Assembly (NCBI GenBank): GCA_027924585.1
Contig: BSBM01000597.1
Location: 1,385,501 to 1,449,500 of the forward strand
Source: Larix kaempferi
Taxonomy: Eukaryota > Streptophyta > Pinopsida > Pinales > Pinaceae
Reading direction: 5' to 3'
DNA length: 64,000 bases
In this document: one piece after another, positions 35,101 to 44,100 of the stretch
Numbering within the stretch: the stretch's first letter is position 1
How the letters are laid out: each line of letters begins with the position of its first letter
Translations under genes and position numbers: made by a program
The notes under the pieces: model-generated
The model's input: only the letters and a program-made list of their open reading frames with translations
Databases searched by the model: none
Told to the model about the DNA's origin: nothing

Positions 35101-38100
35101 TAGCTAAGCACAAAACCATTAAAAAAGGAAAAAGGGTAAAGTATGGATGATAGCATTAAGGCCAAAAGAGAAGACGATAGTTAATTTGTTTTTGATTAAG
35201 CTTAATAACTTCCCTCAATATTTTGCTCACCAGAGAAAAAAATTAAAGTACAAATCTCATTGAGATGAACATACAAAAGTTTAGCTTCTGTGAATATACA
35301 ACTGGGGAGACAAAGAGGAAAATAATTTGCATTTCCAAAGAAAATCCGTGCTTTACATATGGGGATGAGATTGGCCGGCAAATTTATGATATTTTGAAAT
35401 TTGAAGACCCGGAGGATTAAATCGCAGAGAGGTAAGGATATTCTCCGCTGGGGTCATAGTCCTAAAGGACTGTTTACTATCAAAGAAGCCTACAGCCTGT
35501 TAACTAGCACTCCGAACCTGCATGAGGACAATACTTGGAAACATCTGTGGGGATCTAAGCTCTGGCCTAAAATCACTCTGTTCCTTTGGCTGGTCCTGAA
35601 GGGCAAATTATTAACTTGGGACAATATCGTGAAGCAGGGTTTTGAAGGACCGTCCCTCTATGTCCTCTGTGGTAATCATGATGAAACTACTGCGCATCTG
35701 TTGGATGGATGTAGCTTTGCATCGGCTCTGTGGGATGAAGGAGCTACTAGATTTCGTATGTCTAACAGAATCAGGAATGCTCCAGACTAAACAATTAAAC
35801 AATGGCAGCTTGAACCCTTTCAAGGGAGACTTCTCAATCGGGTTTGGCAGCTCTTCCCAGGCTTTCTAATGTGGGATGTCTGGAAGGAGAGTAACAAAAG
35901 GATTTTCACGGGCAAGCCTACTCCCCGGTTGATGGTGTGGGGGACAACTCAACGTGGCATCACTGAAACTCTAAAATTAACACAGTGGACGGAACAAGAT
36001 TTAAACATTCCAGAAAATGAGCTCAAAATTCTTCTTACCTGGGATATTGTTGTGCTTCCCCGGTACATAGGGCGTATCCAGTCTGGAGGCAAAATCTCGG
36101 ACAGCCCGGTTATCTAGTCTCCGACTTTGCCGGGATGGAGTAAACTTAATTTCGATGGAGCATCTAAGGGAAACCCGGGGTTGGCTGGGTATGGAGGTGC
36201 TCTGCGGGATGAGAATGGCAGGGTTTTGCACTGTTAATTTGGTCATTTGGGTTGTGAAACGAATAATGTTGCCGAATGTGAAGCTATGCTTCAAGGGTTA
36301 TGCATGGCCTCTCGTCGTGGACTAAGCTGCTTAATTGTTGAAGGGGACTCTAACATGCTGATTCAGATGGCTATACAACTTAATAATGGTACCCGAGCGG
36401 CCAAGCTGTCGAAGTCATGGCGGCTACCTTGGAGATTGACGTGTCTAGGCCACCTCATCTCCTCTTTAACACTGTCATCTTTCAGCATGTTCGGCGAAGT
36501 GCCAACTGTCTGCCCAATGCTATGGCTAATCATGGTGCCCGAAATTCCATTAACGGGTGGGAGGGGAATGCTCAGGAAATACAGTCGGTCAGCTGTTGTC
36601 AGCAGTGTATATTGATTGCCGAAAGTGACAGGGGTGGTGTGGCGTCCTCTGGAGGCAGCAAGAGAATCACTAGTCCCGATGGGGATTAACAGATGGTACC
36701 GCTCGCATGGTGGTAAGGACAGGTGGATGCTCGAGATCCTTATTACTTGTGCTATGGATAGGAGTTCCGTAGATTTACCTCTGGTTATTATTATGATGAG
36801 CAGTGATTTGGAGCATGTAACGATTAAGGCGCATGGCCCCTCAAGTTGGTTGATGGACAGTCTGAAGTTGGCTCCTGTTATGATAATCATGATGCAGGAC
36901 AGTATGAGTTATTACACGCTATGGTTGGGTATGGCTGATTTTATAGCGAAGGGTGGTTGCTTGCCTTTAAATTCCGATTTACAGGTTGTTTTTAGGCATT
37001 GTGGTGTGTATTCGTATTTCGCTGGGGTCTGGTGGAATTGCCTTGTTTGTATTCTTGGGGTGACGAGTGATTGCCAGGAGATTACAATAATGCCTCCGAG
37101 AGGGCGTCCCACTAGGAGAGGCAGAAGGGCTCCTGTGGAGTCTGATAATGAGGATAGGGGGAATGGTGCTATGTATGGTCCTAGCCGTGAACAATTGAAT
37201 GTTGCTGCCACTGCTCTTTTTTTCCGCTGTTTCTTTCCCCAGGAAGTGCAGAGGGTGGTGGATAATCTTGAAGAGTCTCTGTGGCGTCGGGTTGCTGCGC
37301 AGGAACCTCCGACGGATATGGCTGCTATGGCTGATTGGATCCATGATCCTGGTAATACGCGGAATCGGATGGCCCTCTACAATCAGGCTGTAACGATGCT
37401 TTGGGTTACGAAAACTCTGATTGCCCAGCTGATGGAAACCCAGGTGGATATCCTGTCTGGTTCTGCTAGGATGACTCAATTGGAAGAACTGTGTAAGGAT
37501 CACGCTGAAGATTCTTATTGGATTCATAAGAAGTTGGATGCTTTAGCTGGGGATTTGGGGATTTCATTCCTGACCAAGTCTAAGAAAGTCGAAAACAAGC
37601 GGGAGATCAACCTGTGTGGAAATAGGGAGGATGCAGACAAGCAGCTGGTGGTGATTATTGACGATGAAGCCGGTTCGTCGGCTTAATTCCTCCATTCGCT
37701 GGCTCCCTTCTGTTTGCTGTGCTTTTCGGCTGGGTGACTATGTTTTCGACGTCGGCTTCGGATCCTATCGGCTGTTATCTGCTTCAGTATTTTCGGTATT
37801 TCTTTCTGTTTGTTTCGATCCTTCTGATCTTGCTCGATGACTGCCCTATCGTCTTCTATGCTGTTAGTAGGTTTGGGTGTATCTTCCACGGCATGTTTTC
37901 TGGATGCTGGTCTCTGATGTACTGTCACTATTTTTGGTTTGTTAAAGTAGTTATGGGCTATCTTTGTGGTGCTCTTTGGGTTGATATTTGTAACTATGAA
38001 GTTTGTAACTATAGGGATTGGACAATTATGGATGTTCTCTGGTTCGGGATCGGGGATAGTAAGGATATTTTCTGTTTTGGCATCTGAGGTGGAAGTTGCA

Positions 38101-41100
38101 GCCTCCATTTTGCTGCTAAGATGACTATTGTACTTTGTATCCTACCTTAATAGAATGCTGTCTTTTTTTTGCTGCTAAGATGACTATTGTACTTTTTATC
38201 CTACCTTAATAGAATGCTTTTTTTTTTTTGCTTTATCCTCCCTTCTGTTTGCTGTGCTTTTCGGCTGGGTGACTGTGTTTTCGACGTCGGCTTTGGATCC
38301 TATTGGCTGTTATCTGCTTCAGTATTTTCGGTATTTCTTTCTGTTTGTTTCGATCCTTCTGATCTTGCTCGATGACTGCCCTATCGTCTTCTATGCTGTT
38401 AGTAGGTTTGGGTGTATCTTCCGCGGCATGTTTTCTGGATGCTGGTCTCTGATGTACTGTCATTATTTTTGGTTTGTTAAAGTAGTTATGGGCTATCTTT
38501 CTGGTGCTCTTTGGGTTGATATTTGTAACTATGAAGTTTGTAACTATAGGGATTGGACAATTATGGATGTTCTCTGGTTCGGGATCGGGGATAGTAAGGA
38601 TATTTTCTGTTTTGGCATCTGGGGTGGAAGTTGCAGCCTCCATTTTGCTGCTAAGATGACTATTGTACTTTTTATCCTACCTTAATAGAATGCTGTCTTT
38701 TTTTTGCTTTAAAAAAAAAAAAAAAGCCGTGCTTCAGATACAGTATACATTTCATTTGATATGCACTTGTGGTGAGAGTTCTGAAAATTAAGTTTGCAGG
38801 ATCATTTTTTTATAGGCTCGTACCCACGGAGTTTCGAACCGGTGACCTTACGCAAGGAGTGCCTTAACAGTACAACCAATCACCGTCTATTCTATGCCCC
38901 ATGGGATCAGGATCATTATTGTTAACCTGGCTTCTCATTTTTATCAGATTTTCCCATGTTAAATATTATATATTCAGAAGCTGCATATTCTAATTACATT
39001 TGCAAGATATCACAAAACAGGTTACACACATTTTGAATGGGTGTAATTCTGATATTAACCAAAGCTCAAGTCTCTGGGAATAATTGAAGGGGCAGAATTT
39101 TAATGTCAGATGAAGCGTGTTACATAACAACAGATATGGGTTTGATCTATGGATTGGCAGGAGGCAGTGATAGAATCAATGTCAAAACCTCATTCCAATT
39201 ACTTGAAGTGCAAGTAATGTAATTCTGATATTAACCAAAACTCAAGTCTCTGGGAATAATTGAAGGGGCAGAATTTTAATGTCAGATGAAGCGTGTTACA
39301 TAACAACAGATATGGGTTTGATCTATGGATTGGCAGGAGGCAGTGATAGAATCAATGTCAAAACCTCAATCCAATTACTTGAAGTGCAAGTAATGTTTGG
39401 ATTTGATCTAGTCAAAAGCATAAAGTAGTTGCAACCTAAGTCACAGGGTTCGCCAAATTTGAACATTGAGGTTCAAAATTTGGCAAACTTCAAAAGGGAA
39501 AAAAAATTCAATCAAGTTCAGCAAACCCCAGAGCCAAACTTCAAGCTGAATCAAATCCGAATATGAGGCGAATTCGAACCTTATCAGCAATTTAATGATG
39601 ATTTTTGGGAGGGTGGTTTGACTAAGGGTTCCCTTTGGGTTTATTTAATAATTTGTAAATTAACCAAAAAAAAACCTTAAACCTTACCTTACACAATCAT
39701 ATCCCGATTCCTGGCTATGGTTTTCATCTTTACAAGCTGAGCCTCCCATCTGACTATTAATATATCTATTGAGTAAAACGTGTAAACCCTCCAGGCTCCA
39801 ACTCTTCAACAGTTTGAAACTTCGATCTTCAGCTCAGTGTTCGGATCCATTGAGTACTTATTAAACCCTCCAAAATTTGACTCTGCAGTGTTCGAGTCGA
39901 GTCCTAAGTCATGGTCCTTGGACAAGGATCACAAGCCGAGGCCAGCCAGTCAATTTCTGAAGTTTTGACAAGCCACCAACTCTCTGGACAGACTGCCACA
40001 GGCCCACAGCCCATTTTCAATGTTCATTCAGCAGTGAGACTGAAGGCCAGGGCTTGCTGCTTGGGCGAGTATACTGTATAACAGTATAATTTTCTAAAAT
40101 TCTAACTGCTCTCACCTCAGTACTGTGGCTGTAAGCATGTGCAGGCAGCATTTCTCTTCAGTAACCAGTGTTAACAGTTTGACTTACTGTGAAGTTTGAA
40201 CTTATGAAATGCAAACTTCAAACTCAAAGGACAGAGTAGAAATCAGAGTGACAGATCAACATCCAACTCAGTGATCACTGCTTTTTTAGTTGGCCAAGGA
40301 GCTTCACTGTTCTGGTCCTTATGGTCCCTGGACAACCTGTGCTTCATCCTTCAAGCTCACTAGTAACTACTAACTTGTAAGTTTAATGTTTAAACCAGCA
40401 TACCGGAGTATTGGTTGTTTCTAGAAATTTTGTATTCAGTTTTTGTTACAGATTTTATATAAACGTAACATTCCCAAAAATAAAAAGTAATTAAAAAGCT
40501 TCATGTCGGCTCATAGCTTATCAAAAATTAAAAGCAATTAAAAAGATCCATGCCGGCTCATAAAATAAAATAAAAAATTAAAGCCAACATAGATCCGTCT
40601 TAATCCTAGATCTATTAAGCACCGAGAGGGATCCAATTTCTTGAGGTGTAAATTTTTTTATCTTAAATTTTTTACACAGCAAGAAAAAATTTACACCTCA
40701 AGAAATTGGATTTCTCTCGGTGCTTAATAGATCCGGGTTTAAGATGGATCTATGCTGATTTAATAAGTGTAGGCTGTAGCTGTAGCCTCTAGGGTCTAGA
40801 GTCTAGACTAGTATGTAGCCTGTTCCAATTTTATGAACCATAATAGGAAAACAAACCAATCTTGCAAAATGACAAACATATTCTAAAACATGATTTACAA
40901 AAACAAACAATACAAAAACTTTTGTTATGGTACCTCCAAAATCAACAGCAGAAGCATAGAAACATGTTGAGAAACTTGATGGGCATCTGAATGCAAATTA
41001 TGTAACAACGAGTTTGTTGGGACTTTAGCAAGAGTGATGGGACCACCTGCTTTCTATTGATAATGGTAAAGAAGGTGGCATTGTTGGCTGCCCTGTGGTG

Positions 41101-44100
41101 TCTGCAGAGCTCAGGGAGATACTTGAAAAGGATTATGACATAATAAAAAAGGCCATGGCAATGAAAGAAAACAAAGAATGGTGCATTGCAATAGAGATTA
41201 CAATGACTTACAGCCCCTTTCCCATATTTTCTCTTAGCATGGTTGGCACTGAAAGTTCATCTAAGACAACAAAATCAAGAGAGACAGCAACATGAAACTC
41301 TCTTTGGAAGCCCATACAGAAGCGAGAAATTGGCTGTGGCTGACATGTTTTTTGAATCTGCTCTCCCATTTATTCTGGCCTGAATCCCTTCCTTTATCCA
41401 TGCATGTAAGAAAATTGCAGATTTTGGAAAAGGATATGTACCTCCCAATTCCAAGACACTAAGGACCACTCTTCTCAAGAGGTCAAAAGAAAGGGTGACA
41501 AGAAGATTGAATAAGATCAAAGAGTCTTGGAAACAAACAGGGTGCACAATTTTATCAGATGGTTGGTCATATATGTGTCATAGGCTGCTAATTAATGTGT
41601 CAATTTACTGCCCTAGAGGGATATTATTTTTTAAGGTAGTTGATGCAGCAGGCATAAAAAGATTTCTGAATATATTTTCAGGATTTTAGAGGAAGCCATT
41701 CTTGAAGTTGGAGAAGAAAATGTTGTCCAAATAATAACTAACAGTGCCTGAAATTGTGTGGGAGTTGGAAAGATGATAATGGATAAACTCAGAAAAAATA
41801 TTGGACCCCTTGTGCTGCTCATTACCTTGACTTCTTGTTGCATGATTGAACCTAGGGTACCAGGATACGGACACAAATCCACCAGATTTTTGAAAAAGCC
41901 AGGATCCAGATAGGCCCAGGATACGCCAAGTACAAAAAATATCATAATATTTTTTTAATTTTTAAATATTCGAAGTTTATAATCAAAACCATTCATGAAT
42001 CATGATATTTGGGGTGCAATGCATAGGCCAAAAGGTGTAATGATGTGGTCATTTTATTCCACCTTTTGGTAACTATGTCCTTTATTTCATTGTAAAATAC
42101 TTCAAAAGGGTCACTTCCACTTGCCTTGATAATTTACCTTATTCTCTCTAGCATACTATCTAAGTTTTCATAGACTTCCCCCAAGCAAGGCATATCTATG
42201 TCAAATGTACTGATCATGGTCAGGATTGGTTCTATAAACCACAAAAGGTATTGGTCCTTGTCCCACCATGCATCACCAAGAATGATAGACTTGATTTTTT
42301 GTCCCCTATCAAAAGGTATTTTGTGATTTTTTCCCTATCTTCAAGAATGTGTCGCTTGTGTGCATGTTCCTTCAATTAATCAAAGTGTCTAGTGTGCGGT
42401 AGGTTCGGAGGGTGTCAAAGAATGTGAATGTGTCTTTATAAAGCCTTTTATTAATCACTTATTTTAAAGAGTTGACAAATATGACTCCCAGGAGTATCAA
42501 ATATATTAAAATAGGACTCTAGGGAAACACAATGATTTACAAAAGATAATTGATAGGATGCCATAAATATAAAATATAAAGAGAAGATAAACAATAGGAT
42601 CCTATTACAAGGAGTCGACAAACCCAACACAAGGGAGTGGGATGAATGTAGCCATAACAAATCGCTAGATGAAAAAGGCTAACGTTAACATAATTATACT
42701 AGGGAAAGGCACGCACATAAATGAAGACTATCTATGTCTACTGCGACGGGATAAACAAAACACCACGTCCCCAAGCGTTCATATCGGTTCCCATAAGGAT
42801 ATTGTTTCTCTCTTGTTACCGTAAAAGACTAACAATCAAACAAGAGCACAGTAGGTCTGTATAGTGATCAACAGTCAAGACGATACCCAAAAGAGTTCAT
42901 TGTTTATTGATCGTGATTCTTACGAATACTCATATGTGTTTATTGATGTTGATTTTTTTATTATTCTATGTTATATTTCATTTTAAAATTAATATTTATA
43001 TAAAAAAATGAATATAGACAAATCTAATGGCAAACCTCATCCAAACCTCATCGAAATATTTGAATTCAAACCGAATCAAATGGTTGCCGACCTTGAATTC
43101 GAACCCAAACCATGTGACCTAGGTTGCAATTGGAGTGGCAATGCATAGACAAAAAAGTGGAATGTTGTGTTTCCACTTGCAATTTGCAAGATGTCATAAA
43201 ACACATTCCCAGACATCTAAAAACAGTATAAACTTGATACCAGATAATACTTCTTCTCTTCTATAGGTTTGTTCTATGTACTGGCATAGATCCATCTTGA
43301 CTCCAAATCTATCGTGCACAAAGAGGGATCAAATCTCTTCAGGTGTAAAATTTGTTATCATTTAAGATGTATCTAGGCCGGTTGTAGTCTCACTCAACTC
43401 CATAGAACTCAGAACTCACAACTTATGCATATATGGATATGCAAAACTACGATTTTGATTGTCATTGAGATATTTACATTTGAACTGCAACAATACTTCT
43501 ATGTAAATATCATATCTATAGTTTCTCTGTTTATGTGTAAATTAGGTATTTTTTCTTTTTATCTCTTTATATAGCAGTTTTTATATTAGGTATACATATC
43601 AAATCTCTCTATAGATATTTTTATTTTCTTTTGTATCTATATTTGGCTAGAATATAGTATTACTATTATTATTTGTTATAAGTAATATTTTTTTTTAAGA
43701 TGACATGATGATGTAAGCATTACCCATGTGACAAACGTAACATCTCTATCGTACTGGGCCATAGATGCACATCGCTATTCTCGGAGCAATTACCCACTAG
43801 CAACTGCTCATCAATGTTGATGCCTCATTTGAAACACGCACAGTGCATGCACATGTTATTTTTTTGTGATGCTAGTAGGAAGCAGTTGCAATGAAGATTG
43901 TGGTGTGTAGCCTTGACAATTTAGATATTCGTTAGCAAATGGGAAAACGTCTAGGCTTTGAAATCGTAAATCATATTGCACAGACATAGAAATTCATGTC
44001 CACCTAAAAGATGTTCTCATCAAGCAGTTGTCAGTTTCTCTGATTTCTCAGCTCTAGAGTCTAAATGCTCGGCGTATCTCTGCTTTGTCTTTGACATCTT

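Larger units (their letters stand above)
35360..38726 (+). mobile_element. 5'-truncated L1-type LINE with target duplication (intron 1)
   Basis: The insertion is bounded by CCGTGCTTTACATA (35346-35359) and CCGTGCTTCAGATA (38727-38740), 12 of 14 matching, with an A15 tail at 38711-38725. Inside are the end of a LINE ORF2 (zinc-binding reverse-transcriptase-associated domain, then RNase H), a further open frame, and a duplicated 3' end. The element is antisense to the auxilin-like gene and lacks the endonuclease and RT domains. Confidence 0.88.

Noticed and set aside
37683-38685. Several 120-143 codon frames on both strands
   Set aside because: They lie in the duplicated LINE 3' untranslated end; the same frames recur because the sequence is duplicated.
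38812-38890. Possible tRNA gene with perfect B box
   Set aside because: The acceptor arms do not pair convincingly and the unit is flanked by direct repeats and an A tail.
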